A stretch of 32,443 bases of DNA from Geomesophilobacter sediminis (GCF_016458275.1 NZ_JAEMHM010000034.1:1-32443), one strand, 5' to 3'; counted from the first letter of the stretch, positions 8,538 through 18,378 are shown. Program-made: numbers and translations. Notes: generated by a model not told the origin, from the letters alone.

Positions 8538-8663
8538 ATGAGCAAAGGCCAGGACAGTAAGAAGTCATCGAAAAAGGCACCGGCTAAAACTGCGAAGGAA
8601 AAGAAGGCCGACAAAAAGCTTAAAAAGGATGAAAAAGCAAGCAGCGTGAAACTCACGATTTAA
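8538..8663 (+). CDS. Small lysine-rich protein (41 residues), unknown function
   Basis: The ATG is preceded by AAGGGG at nine-base spacing. The product starts MSKGQDSKKSSKKAPAKTAK and ends VKLTI; over a third of its residues are lysine and there is no hydrophobic segment. The composition resembles histone-H1-like or nucleic-acid-binding tails, but no family is recognised. It stands alone between trhA and the giant glucan synthase gene. The clean ribosome site and coherent composition argue that it is real. Confidence 0.6.
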   Translation: MSKGQDSKKSSKKAPAKTAKEKKADKKLKKDEKASSVKLTI

Positions 8664-8699
8664 ACGGCGTGAATCACGTCCTATTGTTGTTACAGTCGA

Positions 8700-8759
8700 T
8701 GACGGCAGCCTGCTGAGTTGGTAGGGAGCGAACCTCCCGGCGCAGTGGATCTGCCGTCA
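8700..8759 (+). other. Nested inverted repeat, possible structured RNA
   Basis: TGACGGCAG (8700-8708) and CTGCCGTCA (8751-8759) are perfect inverse copies. Inside them CTGC/GCAG and GGGAG/CTCCC (loop CGAAC) can pair, giving a three-tier stem. No T run follows, so it is not an ordinary terminator. The rest of 8760-9002 shows nothing recognisable apart from the ribosome site of the next gene. Confidence 0.4.
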
Positions 8760-9002
8760 GTCGTTTGTGCCCCGTTCCAATCTCCTCGCTATTTATCCGA
8801 TAAGAGCGTACAGTCAGCGAAAGTACCTATGCTTCGGCATGCTTTCCTCGTTCCCTTTCGACCGCTTCCGATACACCTTCCCCCCTCCACCCCACCTTCT
8901 CTGGAACAGCTTGCACGGTTCCTTTCAGAGCAATTTGCCGCTTGAAATCCTTCACAACGGCCTAAAGTTCAGAAAACGCAGCGCCAAGTAAAGGAAAAAT
9001 GC

Positions 9003-12000
9003 GTGAGTCTAGCCGCTCTTGTTGCATTCTATGCCAATCCGGATGAAGCCCGTGAAGCCCATCGAAAACTGACCGGCCATGGCCATCGGCGGGTAACCTT
9101 GGTGCACCAGGCGCTCGATGGAGCGGTCGTCAACGCCGACCCTTTCGACTGGCGTCTGGCCCTCCGGGTGGCCCTGGTAACCCTTACGGGGTTTGCGGGG
9201 GCGGCCGGTGCGCCGTTTCTCCTGCGCCGGATGCAGCTGCCGGCCGGTTCCCTTTCCGCGATCCTTGCCGTGGCGGTCATCGGAGCCCTGGCCGTCTGGT
9301 TCGGGCTGCGCCGCTCCCGGCACGGAGTGGATCCCGCCCTGGTGAGCGATCATGCCCGCACGCTCCTCCCCGGAGAGACCCTCCTTTTGTTGCAGGCACC
9401 GGTGGCATCGCTGCCGCTTCCCATGGCCCTCTTGCGGGAGGGAAACGACAATCCTCCGGCGCTCTTCGTCCTGCATCCCAAGAGCGAGCGGCGTGCACAG
9501 GGGCGGGGGACCAAGGCCAAGCTTGCCCCGGCTCAGGTCCAGGAACACGCCCGGCGGCACGCCCGGGAGCAGCAGGTTGACCCGGGACCGGGGCAAAGCG
9601 ACGAGTTGCTCAAGCGTCTCAGGGAGTCCCGGCGCCGGGTGCGCCAGGTCTGCGCCGACCTCGGCGCGGCGAGCCGGCTGGAACTGAAAGCGACGCCGGC
9701 CGCCGACTGGATCCTCGACAACGAGTACCTCCTGGACGGCAATGCCCGCGACGTCCTTTTGAACCTCCCCAAGAGCTTTTTCCGGCAGATGCCGACCCTC
9801 GCGGCGAACCCCTACCAGGGGCAGCCGTGCATCTACGGGCTGGCCAAGGACCTCGTCGCCCACAGCGAGCTGCACCTGGACCGGGAGAGTGTCCTGGCCT
9901 TCATCGCCGCCTACCAGTCCGAACGCACCCTCTCGATCGGCGAACTCTGGGCCACCCCGCAGATGCTGCGCATCGCGCTCATTGAAGGGATCCAGAATCT
10001 CGCCATCACCGCCCTCGCGGACCTGCGGGAACGCCAGCTGGCCGATTTCTGGGCCAACCGGCTCGTTGCCGCCAACCGCAGCGAGGTGAACCAGCTCTTC
10101 GGTGTCCTCGCCGAACTAGCGCTCGCCGAGCCGACCCCGACCCCCTACTTCGCAGCGCAATTGGTGGGGCTCCTCTACGACGAGGCGGCCGCTCTCGCCC
10201 CGGTCCAGACCTGGCTGGAACGCACCTTCAAAAGCCCGCTGCACGAGGTGAATTCCCGTGAGCAGCATCGCCAGACCCGGGAGCAGATCTCCTGCGGCAA
10301 TGCCTTCACCAGTCTCCGGCAACTCGCCCTTTTGGACTGGCGGGAGATCTTTGAGAAACTGAGCCGGGTCGAGGAGATCCTGCGCCGTGATCCGTCCGGG
10401 ATCTACCCCGCCATGGACTTCGCGACCAGGGACCGCTGCCGCCGTGCCGTTGAAGAGCTCGCCCGGGGCTGTTCCGCGAGCGAGACGGAGGTCGCGGCGG
10501 GTGCGGTCGACCTCGCGACCGGGGCCGAGCGCGCCGGTACCAAAGACGAGCGGCTGCACCACGTCGGTGCCTGGCTGGTCGGGGAGGGGCGCCCCGAGCT
10601 GGTGCGGCTTGTATCCGGCCGCGAGACGCCGCGCCACCGCCTGCTGGCGGGGATCTACCGCCACCATGGCGCCGTCTACGCCCTCGGGATCGGCGGCGGC
10701 TTTGCCGCACTCTTGACCCTCTTCGCCGCTGCCGCCCTGCCGGCCGGTTTCGCGGCGCTTCCGGGCGGCACCCCCCTTGGCCTTGGGCTGTTGCTTTTGG
10801 CGGTGATCCCGTTGAGCCAGTTGGCGATCGAGGTGGCCAATTACCTGGTCACCCGGCTCCTGCCGCCGCGCCCCTTGCCCAAGATGGATTTCCAGGTCAC
10901 GGGCATCCCCGATGCCTTCCGCACCCTGGTCGTCGTGCCGATGCTCCTGGTGAACGAGGCAACCCTGCGCGCCGAGGTGGAGAAGCTGGAGATCCGCTAC
11001 CTCGCGAACAAGGAAGCCAACCTCTTCTTCAGCCTGTTCACCGACTATACCGATTCGGCCTCCGTTACCCGTGAAGACGACAGCCACCTCATCCAGAGCG
11101 CGATCGCCTCCCTGGAAGAGCTCAACGAGCGCCACCCGGGCGGGCGATTTTTCCTGTTTCACCGGGAGCGCACCTGGAGCGAGTCGGAGCAGAAATTCAT
11201 CGGCTGGGAAAGGAAAAGGGGAAAGCTTGAGGAGCTGAACGGGCTGATCGACGGGACCCGGGCCGAAGACGCGGAGCGCCTGGTGTACCTGGGCGACCCG
11301 GACCGCCTGGCGGACGTGCGCTTCATCATCACCTTGGACAGCGACACCCAGTTGCCGCACGGCACCGCCCGCCGGCTGGTCGAGACCCTGGCCCACCCGC
11401 TGAACCAGCCCCGCTTCGACCCGGCCGGTACGATCATCGGCGGCTATACCATCATCCAGCCCCGGGTCAGCCCGACCCTTACCTCCACGAGCGTCTCGAC
11501 CTTCAGCCGCCTGTTCGCCGACGCGGTGGGGATCGACCCCTACACCCAGGCGGTCTCCGATGTCTACCAGGACCTGAGCGGGGAGGGATCCTACCACGGC
11601 AAGGGGATCTACGACGTGCGCGCCTTCAGCCGCGTGCTGTCGGGGCGCTTCCCCGAGGAGTGGGTGCTGAGCCACGACCTGATCGAAGGGGCTCACGTCC
11701 GGGTGGGGCTCGCCAGCGACATCGAGCTCTACGACGAATTTCCCCAGGGGTACCAGAGCTACTCAAGCCGGGCTCACCGCTGGATTCGCGGCGACTGGCA
11801 GATCGCCGGGTGGATTTTCCCGAGCGTGCCGCAGGCCCCGGGAGGGCGCCGGTCCAACCAGCTCTCGCTTTTGAACCGCTGGAAGATTCTCGACAACCTG
11901 CGCCGCAGCCTCTTGCCCGCCACGAGCCTCGCCCTGCTGATTGTCTGCTGGTTATGCTCGCCCAGGGCGGGGGCCCTCGCCTCCCTGGCGGTCGGCATGC

Positions 12001-15000
12001 AGCTCCTCTTTCATCCCCTGGCCCAGCCCTTCACCATGGCGACCACCCGCAAGGGGCTGAAATACTTCGCCCTCTCGAAGCTGGCGCACGACCTGGTGCG
12101 GGCGGCCGCCGACGCGGCGCTCTTGCCCCACCAGGCGGCGGTGGCCCTGGATGCCATCGCCCGGGTCGCCTACCGTCGCCTGGTTTCCGGGCGCGATCTT
12201 CTGGAGTGGACCGCCCAGGCCACCCACTGGAGCGCCTCACGCCGGCAACCGCTCTTCGTCGCGAGCCTCGGGCTGGGAACTCTCTTCAGCGCGGGGGTGG
12301 GGGGGATGCTCTGGTCCCTCAGGCCGCAGAGCCTGCCGCAGGCCCTCCCCTGGCTCGCCCTCTGGTTCTGCTCCCCGCTTTTGGGGTGGCTTTTGAATCG
12401 GCGCCCCGCCGAGACGGCCGGGACCACGCCGGTATCCGAAGACGACCGGCGCTTTTTGCGGGAGGTGGCGCGCCGCACCTGGCGCTACTTCTCGACCTTC
12501 GTCGGCCCCGACACCTGCTGGCTGCCGCCCGACAACTTCCAGCGCGCCCACCAAAACCGCCTGGCCCTGCGCACCTCTCCCACCAACATCGGCCTCTGGA
12601 TGACCAGCGCCCTGGGGGCCCACGACCTGGGCTACCTGACCCTGGACCAGCTCCTCGACCGGCTCGCCGGCACCATGGAAAGCATCCGGCGCCTGGAACT
12701 TTTCCACGGCCACCTTTTGAACTGGTACGACATCGGCACCCTGGCGCCCCTGGAGCCCCGGTACGTCTCCGGTGTCGACAGCGGCAACCTGCTGGGCGCC
12801 CTGGTGGCGCTGGAACATGGGCTCGCCGAGCTGGCGCAGGCCCGGGTGCTGGACGACCAAGCCTTTGCCGGCCTTTTGGACACCGGCGCCATCCTGAAAC
12901 GGGTGGCGGGCCGGGAGCGGCTCGGGGGCTTCGACGTCGACCTTTTGGACCAGCTTCTGGACGAGTGGGAGCATCCGCCGCTTCGGGCCGTCGACAAGCT
13001 GCGCCTTTTGCGAAAGACCGAGGCGAGCCTCCGGGTTTCCCTGGTCCCGCGGGGGGCGGCCTCGTGGGCCGACGAGATGGAGGACCAGGTGGTCGCCTGG
13101 ATCGCAACCTCGGAGCGCTATCTCGGCTGGATGCAGATCCTTGCCGAAAAGAGCGCCGGCGAACTCACTCCGCTGGGGCCCGAGGCCCTGGCCGCCCTGG
13201 GGGAGGATCTCGCCCGGGCGCCCTCGCTTAGCGATCTCGCCGGAGGGCGGGTTGCCTCGATCGGCATCCTGCGCGCGCTCCGGGGCGGGGAAACCGGTGC
13301 GCTGGCCCCGCTTTCGCCCTGGATCGACCGGGTCATCGCCTCCTTCCACTCCGCGCAGTGGCTTGCCGGCGAAACGCTGGGAAACCTGGAGCGGCTGATC
13401 GCGCAGGTCCGGGCCCTGGGGGCCGGGATGAACCTCGAGTTTCTCTACGACCCCCGGCAAAAGCTGTTCGCCATCGGCTACAACGTCTCCGCGGGGCGCC
13501 TGGACACCTCCAGTTACGACCTTTTGGCCAGCGAGGCGCGGCTGGGGAGCTTCGTCGCCGTGGCCCGGGGGGACGTTCCCCTGGAACACTGGTTTTCGCT
13601 CGGGCGTCCCTACGGCGCCATCCGCCGGCAGCGGGTGCTCCTTTCCTGGACCGGAACCATGTTCGAATACCTGATGCCGCTGATCTTCCAGAAGAGCTAC
13701 GCCAATTCGCTCCTGGACCGGGCGGCCCGGCAGGCCGTGGCCGTCCAGATCTCCTATGGCCGCGAGCTCGGCGTGCCGTGGGGGATTTCCGAGTCCGCCT
13801 TCGCCGATCTCGACCTGGAAAAAACCTACCAGTACCGGGCCTTCGGGGTGCCGGCACTCGGGCTCAAGCGTGCCGTCGAAGAAAAGCTGGTGGTCGCTCC
13901 CTATGCCTCTTTGCTGGCGCTGAACCTCGCCCCCGCCGAGACGGTGCGAAATCTCAAGAGCCTCGCCGGGCTCGGTCTGCTCGGCGACTACGGGTATTAC
14001 GAGTCGATGGACTTCAGCCGGCAGCCGCAGCGCCAGGGGGGAAGAGGGGTCATCGTCGAGGCGTACATGGCCCACCACCAGGGGATGGCGTTTCTCTCGC
14101 TGGTGAACTTCCTGCAGGGTGACCCATTCCCGCGCCGTTTCCATGCCGATCCCCGGGTGCGGGCCTTCGAGGCCCTCTTGCAGGAACGGATCCCGACCCT
14201 GCCGCCGCTGCAACTGATCTCCGACCGCAAGATCGAGCCGCAGCTCTTCGCGGCCGAGCTGGTCGCCCCGGCGGTAAGCAGCTTCAGCACGCCCCACACC
14301 GCCACGCCGAGAAGCCTCCTGCTCAGTAACGGCCGCTACGGCCTGATGGTCACCAACAGCGGCGGGGGGTACAGCCAGTGGGGGGGACAGGAACTCACCC
14401 GGTGGCGCTCCGATCCGACCCTGGACGGAGGGGGGATCTTCTGCTACATCCACGAGGCCGAAGCGGACCGGCTCTGGTCCAGCACCTATCACCCGGTCGG
14501 CGGCGAGATCGCCGGGTACAACGTCGAATTCACCCTGGACCGGGCGGTGTTCCGCCGCACCGACGACGGCATCCACACCGAGACGGAGATCTGCGTCTCT
14601 CCGGAGGACGATGCGGAGGTGCGCCGGATCACCCTGGCCAACCACTCCACCCGCCCCCGTCGCCTCAACCTCACGAGCTACGTGGAACTTTCCCTGGCGC
14701 CCCACAACGCGGACCGCCAGCACCCGGCCTTCAGCAAGCTGTTCATCCAGACCGAGGCGCTCCCCGGGGCGCAGGCGCTCCTGGCCCACCGGCGGGCGCG
14801 CGGTACGGCGGATGCGCCGCTTTTCGTGGCCCACAGCCTGACCCTGGAGGAAACCGGCGCCGACCCCGCGCGGGAGGAACCCTGGCAGTTCGAAACCGAC
14901 CGCGGGCGCTTCATCGGCCGCGGCCGCACCCTGGCGAACCCCATGGGAGCCGCGGGGGAACTCGGCAACAGCCAGGGTTACGTGCTGGATCCGATGCTGG

Positions 15001-18000
15001 GGGTCCGGCGCAGCATCACCCTGCAACCGGGCCAGAGCATCCGGGTCTCCCTGGTGCTCGCCGCCGGAAAAAGCCGCGACGAGGTCCTTTTGCTTCTGGA
15101 CAAGTACTCCGATCCCCACGCGACCGAGCGGGCCCTGGATTTCGCCTGGAGAGCGGCCCAGCAGCAGCTGCAGCTGCTGCGCATCCAGCCCGACGAGGCG
15201 CGCCGTTTCCAGCAGCTGGCGAGCCACCTCCTGTTTCCCAACCGCACCCTGCGCGCGCCGGTCGAACGGCTGGCGGAAAACCGCAAGGGGCAGGCCGGGC
15301 TCTGGCCCTATGCCATATCGGGCGATCTTCCCCTGGTCCTGGTCACGGTGGGCGAGGCACGGGAGGTGAGCCTGGTGCGCCAGATGCTGCAGGCACACAC
15401 CTACTGGCGCATGCATGGCCTGGCGACCGACCTGGTGATCCTCAACGAGGAGGCGGCGAGCTACCAGCGGCCGCTCCAGGAGCGGCTGGAACAGCTGATC
15501 CAGACCCACGCCCTCTCCGCCGCGTCCGAGCTCGCGGGAGGCATCTTTCTCCGGCACGCGGTCCAGATCCCGGAAGGGGACCTGGACCTTTTCAAGGCCG
15601 CGGCCGGCATCTATCTGGTGGCGGCACGCGGTACGCTCCCCCAGCAGCTCGGGATACCGGTGGAGCCCCCCGAGCTTTTGTTGCCGTTCCCCAAAAAACG
15701 GATCCCCCGGGACCCCTCCGCGCCGCTCCCCTTCCTGGAGCTCAACTACTTCAACAGCCTGGGGGGCTTCACCCCGGACGGGCGCGAGTATGCGATCTAC
15801 CTCGGCCCCGGCACCAGCACCCCGGCTCCCTGGGTGAACGTCATCGCCAACCCGAGCTTCGGCACCCTGGTGAGCGAAACCGGCTCCGGCTGCACCTGGT
15901 ACGGAAACTCCCAGCGCAACCGGCTCACCGGCTGGTCCAACGACCCGGTGCTGGACCCCCCGGCCGAGGCCCTTTACCTGCGCGATGAGGAAAGCGGGGT
16001 TTTCTGGTCGCCGACCGCGGCCCCGATCCGCGAAGCGACCGCCTACCGGGCCCGGCACGGGGCGGGGTACTCGGTCTTCGAGCACAACAGCAACGGAATC
16101 GAGCAGGAGCTCACCGTATTCGTACCGGTCGACGATTCGGGCGGTCAGCCCGTCAAGCTGCAGCGCCTGCGGCTCACCAACGCCACCGCCCGAAAACGCC
16201 GGCTCTCGCTCACCTACTACGTGGAACTGACCCTCGGCGAGAGCCGCGAGACCTCGCAGATGCACGTCGTCACCAGCTGGGACGAAGAGTCCGGGGCGCT
16301 TTTGGCGCGCAACCACTACCACCCCGAGTACGGGGAGCGGGTCGCCTTCGCGGCATTGACCCCGCGCCCCGAAAGTCACGGCGGCGACCGGACCGCCTTC
16401 ATCGGAAGAAACCGCACCCTGGCCGACCCGATCGCCATGGAATTCACCGGCCTGTCCCGCAGGACCGGGGCCGGGCTCGATCCCTGCGCGGTGCTCCGGG
16501 TGACCCTGGAATTGGCCCCCGGCGAGCGGCGCGCCATCACCTGTCTTTTGGGCGAGGCCGGTTCGGCCGCCGAGGCCAGGGAACTGGTGCTGGGCTACCG
16601 GGAGGATTCGGCCTTCGAGGATGCGCTGGAGGCGACCAAAGCCTGGTGGGACGACCTGCTCGGCACCGTGGAGGTGCAGACCCCGGAACTCGCCGCCGAC
16701 CTCCTGGTCAACCGCTGGCTCCAGTACCAGTCCCTGAGCAGCCGGATCTGGGGACGCACCGCCTTTTACCAGTCGGGAGGAGCGTTCGGTTTCCGGGACC
16801 AGTTGCAGGATGCCATGGCCTTTTTGCAGGCCCGCCCCGCGCTGGCCCGCGAGCATATCCTCCGGGCCGCCGGCCGGCAGTTCCCGGAGGGGGACGTCCA
16901 GCACTGGTGGCATGAGCCTGCCGGAGCCGGGATCCGCTCGCGCATTTCCGACGACCTCCTCTGGCTCCCCTACGTGACCGCGCAGTACGTCCGGTCCACC
17001 GGCGACGCGGGAATCCTCCGGGAAGAGGTCCCCTTCCTGAGCGCCCCGGTGCTGGCCGCCGACCAACACGAGGCCTTCGGCACCCCCGAGGTCACCTCGG
17101 AGCGCGCCACGCTCTTCGAACACTGCGAGCGCGCCCTGGCCTGCGGGCTCACCATCGGCCCCCACGGGCTCCCCCTGATCGGGACCGGGGACTGGAACGA
17201 CGGCATGAACCTGGTGGGTGCCGAGGGGAGGGGGGAGAGCGTTTGGCTCGCCTGGTTTCTCTGCGATTGCCTCAAGGGGATGGCCGAACTCTCGGAACTC
17301 CTGGGAGAGCCCGATCTCGCCCGGGGCTATCTCAAGGAGCGCTCTGACTTGGTCCAGCGGGTGGAAAAGTGCGCCTGGGATGGCGAGTGGTATCTGCGCG
17401 GGACCTTCGATGACGGCAGCCCGCTCGGATCGGCGGCGAACGCCGAGGCGAGGATCGATTCCCTGCCGCAGTCCTGGGCCTGGCTTTGCGGCGCGGCCGA
17501 CCCGGAGCGCGCCGACCGGGCGCTGGAATCGGCCTGGCTGCACCTGGTGCGCCAGGAGGAGGGTCTGGTGCTGCTGTTCGAGCCCCCCTTCGAAAACGCC
17601 GACCCTTCCCCGGGGTACATCAAGGGGTACCCCCCGGGGGTGCGCGAGAACGGCGGACAGTACACCCATGCCGCCCTCTGGATGGCCATGGCCCTGGCCC
17701 GCAAAGGGGAGGGGGATCGTGCCGCGCAGCTACTGCGCCTGCTGAACCCGATCGAGCATGCCCGCGATGCGCAAGGTGCCTGGCGTTACGGGGTCGAACC
17801 CTACGTGATTGCCGCCGACGTGTACCGTCTGCCGGGGCGGATCGGCCAGGGCGGGTGGTCCTGGTATACCGGATCGGCGGCGTGGATGTACCGGGCCTGG
17901 GTTGAAGAGGTGCTGGGACTTGTGGTAAGAGGTGGGGAGCTGCGGGTCAATCCCGTCATTCCCGCGGCATGGCCCGGCTTCAGCATGCGCTACCGGCATG

Positions 18001-18185
18001 GCGAGTCGCTCTACGCGATCCGGGTGGAGAACCCCGAGGGTTGCCAGGGCGGGGTCGCCTGGGTGGAGATGGACGGGAAACGGCTAGCCGGTGGCGTGAT
18101 TCCCCTGGAGCGCGGGCTGGTGCAGCACCAGGTCGTGGTCCGGATGGGGCGCCCGGAGCCGGTTGCCGCCCGCCAGGGGGGGTAA
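9003..18185 (+). CDS. ndvB: NdvB/Cgs-type cyclic beta-1,2-glucan synthase (GT84 + glycoamylase-like + GH94)
   Basis: This 3060-residue multidomain membrane protein matches the cyclic beta-1,2-glucan synthase family, which initiates, elongates and cyclises glucans at the inner membrane. Order: two N-terminal membrane helices (about 50-105); a conserved region including DWILDNEYLLDGNARDVLLN; further helices (about 555-625); GT84 with D779-S-D781, HDLIEG (891-896) and an R-x-x-R-W motif at 923-927; more helices (about 965-1140); a glycoamylase-like domain (about 1150-1730, with SGVDSGNLLGALVALEHG and AYMAHHQGMAFLS); and two GH94 beta-sandwich segments starting near 1770 and 2255. The GH94 catalytic barrel (about 2510-2930) has GTGDWNDGMN (2727-2736). 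In the family GH94 trims chain length. The start is GTG with AAGGA upstream. No NdvA exporter is adjacent. Exact linkage is inferred from family membership. Confidence 0.93.
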   Translation: MSLAALVAFYANPDEAREAHRKLTGHGHRRVTLVHQALDGAVVNADPFDWRLALRVALVTLTGFAGAAGAPFLLRRMQLPAGSLSAILAVAVIGALAVWFGLRRSRHGVDPALVSDHARTLLPGETLLLLQAPVASLPLPMALLREGNDNPPALFVLHPKSERRAQGRGTKAKLAPAQVQEHARRHAREQQVDPGPGQSDELLKRLRESRRRVRQVCADLGAASRLELKATPAADWILDNEYLLDGNARDVLLNLPKSFFRQMPTLAANPYQGQPCIYGLAKDLVAHSELHLDRESVLAFIAAYQSERTLSIGELWATPQMLRIALIEGIQNLAITALADLRERQLADFWANRLVAANRSEVNQLFGVLAELALAEPTPTPYFAAQLVGLLYDEAAALAPVQTWLERTFKSPLHEVNSREQHRQTREQISCGNAFTSLRQLALLDWREIFEKLSRVEEILRRDPSGIYPAMDFATRDRCRRAVEELARGCSASETEVAAGAVDLATGAERAGTKDERLHHVGAWLVGEGRPELVRLVSGRETPRHRLLAGIYRHHGAVYALGIGGGFAALLTLFAAAALPAGFAALPGGTPLGLGLLLLAVIPLSQLAIEVANYLVTRLLPPRPLPKMDFQVTGIPDAFRTLVVVPMLLVNEATLRAEVEKLEIRYLANKEANLFFSLFTDYTDSASVTREDDSHLIQSAIASLEELNERHPGGRFFLFHRERTWSESEQKFIGWERKRGKLEELNGLIDGTRAEDAERLVYLGDPDRLADVRFIITLDSDTQLPHGTARRLVETLAHPLNQPRFDPAGTIIGGYTIIQPRVSPTLTSTSVSTFSRLFADAVGIDPYTQAVSDVYQDLSGEGSYHGKGIYDVRAFSRVLSGRFPEEWVLSHDLIEGAHVRVGLASDIELYDEFPQGYQSYSSRAHRWIRGDWQIAGWIFPSVPQAPGGRRSNQLSLLNRWKILDNLRRSLLPATSLALLIVCWLCSPRAGALASLAVGMQLLFHPLAQPFTMATTRKGLKYFALSKLAHDLVRAAADAALLPHQAAVALDAIARVAYRRLVSGRDLLEWTAQATHWSASRRQPLFVASLGLGTLFSAGVGGMLWSLRPQSLPQALPWLALWFCSPLLGWLLNRRPAETAGTTPVSEDDRRFLREVARRTWRYFSTFVGPDTCWLPPDNFQRAHQNRLALRTSPTNIGLWMTSALGAHDLGYLTLDQLLDRLAGTMESIRRLELFHGHLLNWYDIGTLAPLEPRYVSGVDSGNLLGALVALEHGLAELAQARVLDDQAFAGLLDTGAILKRVAGRERLGGFDVDLLDQLLDEWEHPPLRAVDKLRLLRKTEASLRVSLVPRGAASWADEMEDQVVAWIATSERYLGWMQILAEKSAGELTPLGPEALAALGEDLARAPSLSDLAGGRVASIGILRALRGGETGALAPLSPWIDRVIASFHSAQWLAGETLGNLERLIAQVRALGAGMNLEFLYDPRQKLFAIGYNVSAGRLDTSSYDLLASEARLGSFVAVARGDVPLEHWFSLGRPYGAIRRQRVLLSWTGTMFEYLMPLIFQKSYANSLLDRAARQAVAVQISYGRELGVPWGISESAFADLDLEKTYQYRAFGVPALGLKRAVEEKLVVAPYASLLALNLAPAETVRNLKSLAGLGLLGDYGYYESMDFSRQPQRQGGRGVIVEAYMAHHQGMAFLSLVNFLQGDPFPRRFHADPRVRAFEALLQERIPTLPPLQLISDRKIEPQLFAAELVAPAVSSFSTPHTATPRSLLLSNGRYGLMVTNSGGGYSQWGGQELTRWRSDPTLDGGGIFCYIHEAEADRLWSSTYHPVGGEIAGYNVEFTLDRAVFRRTDDGIHTETEICVSPEDDAEVRRITLANHSTRPRRLNLTSYVELSLAPHNADRQHPAFSKLFIQTEALPGAQALLAHRRARGTADAPLFVAHSLTLEETGADPAREEPWQFETDRGRFIGRGRTLANPMGAAGELGNSQGYVLDPMLGVRRSITLQPGQSIRVSLVLAAGKSRDEVLLLLDKYSDPHATERALDFAWRAAQQQLQLLRIQPDEARRFQQLASHLLFPNRTLRAPVERLAENRKGQAGLWPYAISGDLPLVLVTVGEAREVSLVRQMLQAHTYWRMHGLATDLVILNEEAASYQRPLQERLEQLIQTHALSAASELAGGIFLRHAVQIPEGDLDLFKAAAGIYLVAARGTLPQQLGIPVEPPELLLPFPKKRIPRDPSAPLPFLELNYFNSLGGFTPDGREYAIYLGPGTSTPAPWVNVIANPSFGTLVSETGSGCTWYGNSQRNRLTGWSNDPVLDPPAEALYLRDEESGVFWSPTAAPIREATAYRARHGAGYSVFEHNSNGIEQELTVFVPVDDSGGQPVKLQRLRLTNATARKRRLSLTYYVELTLGESRETSQMHVVTSWDEESGALLARNHYHPEYGERVAFAALTPRPESHGGDRTAFIGRNRTLADPIAMEFTGLSRRTGAGLDPCAVLRVTLELAPGERRAITCLLGEAGSAAEARELVLGYREDSAFEDALEATKAWWDDLLGTVEVQTPELAADLLVNRWLQYQSLSSRIWGRTAFYQSGGAFGFRDQLQDAMAFLQARPALAREHILRAAGRQFPEGDVQHWWHEPAGAGIRSRISDDLLWLPYVTAQYVRSTGDAGILREEVPFLSAPVLAADQHEAFGTPEVTSERATLFEHCERALACGLTIGPHGLPLIGTGDWNDGMNLVGAEGRGESVWLAWFLCDCLKGMAELSELLGEPDLARGYLKERSDLVQRVEKCAWDGEWYLRGTFDDGSPLGSAANAEARIDSLPQSWAWLCGAADPERADRALESAWLHLVRQEEGLVLLFEPPFENADPSPGYIKGYPPGVRENGGQYTHAALWMAMALARKGEGDRAAQLLRLLNPIEHARDAQGAWRYGVEPYVIAADVYRLPGRIGQGGWSWYTGSAAWMYRAWVEEVLGLVVRGGELRVNPVIPAAWPGFSMRYRHGESLYAIRVENPEGCQGGVAWVEMDGKRLAGGVIPLERGLVQHQVVVRMGRPEPVAARQGG

Positions 18186-18219
18186 CCGCACGGGGCGCGC
18201 GGTTGCCCCCCCTGGCGGG
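18169..18219 (+). terminator. Large hairpin spanning the ndvB stop codon
   Basis: Two 21-base arms (18169-18189 and 18199-18219) are inverse copies with one G-T-type mismatch, separated by nine bases. The arms carry CCCGCCAGGGGGGG and CCCCCCCTGGCGGG. The TAA of ndvB (18183-18185) lies inside the left arm. The T tract is weak (CCCCTCTCACCTTT), so it may block transcript decay as much as end transcription. Confidence 0.55.
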
Positions 18220-18231
18220 CCCCTCTCACCT

Positions 18232-18271
18232 TTGACTCGAAACGGTTGTCACTCCTATACTGGGAGTGACA
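18232..18271 (+). promoter_or_regulatory. Promoter with operator-like inverted repeat before the YidB-family gene
   Basis: TTGACT (18232-18237) and TATACT (18256-18261) are 18 bases apart. TGTCACTCC (18247-18255) and GGAGTGACA (18263-18271) are perfect inverse copies flanking the -10 box, the arrangement expected of a repressor operator. The leader to the ATG is about 110 bases. Confidence 0.65.
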
Positions 18272-18378
18272 GCTGAGGGCTCCCCGGGATCATCGTTGCC
18301 GGTGCGGCGGGCCAAATCCGCCGATCGCCAGGGATCAAGCGGGGGAGCGCCTTGGGCTCGCGCGGTGAGGAGGCAGCT

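Noticed and set aside
12237-17669. Very long open frame (1810 codons) on the strand opposite ndvB
   Set aside because: It is antisense to a well-supported multidomain gene in GC-rich DNA, where G/C third positions suppress stops on the other strand. Its composition (Gly/Pro/Val/Gln-rich, no domain) is typical of such shadows.
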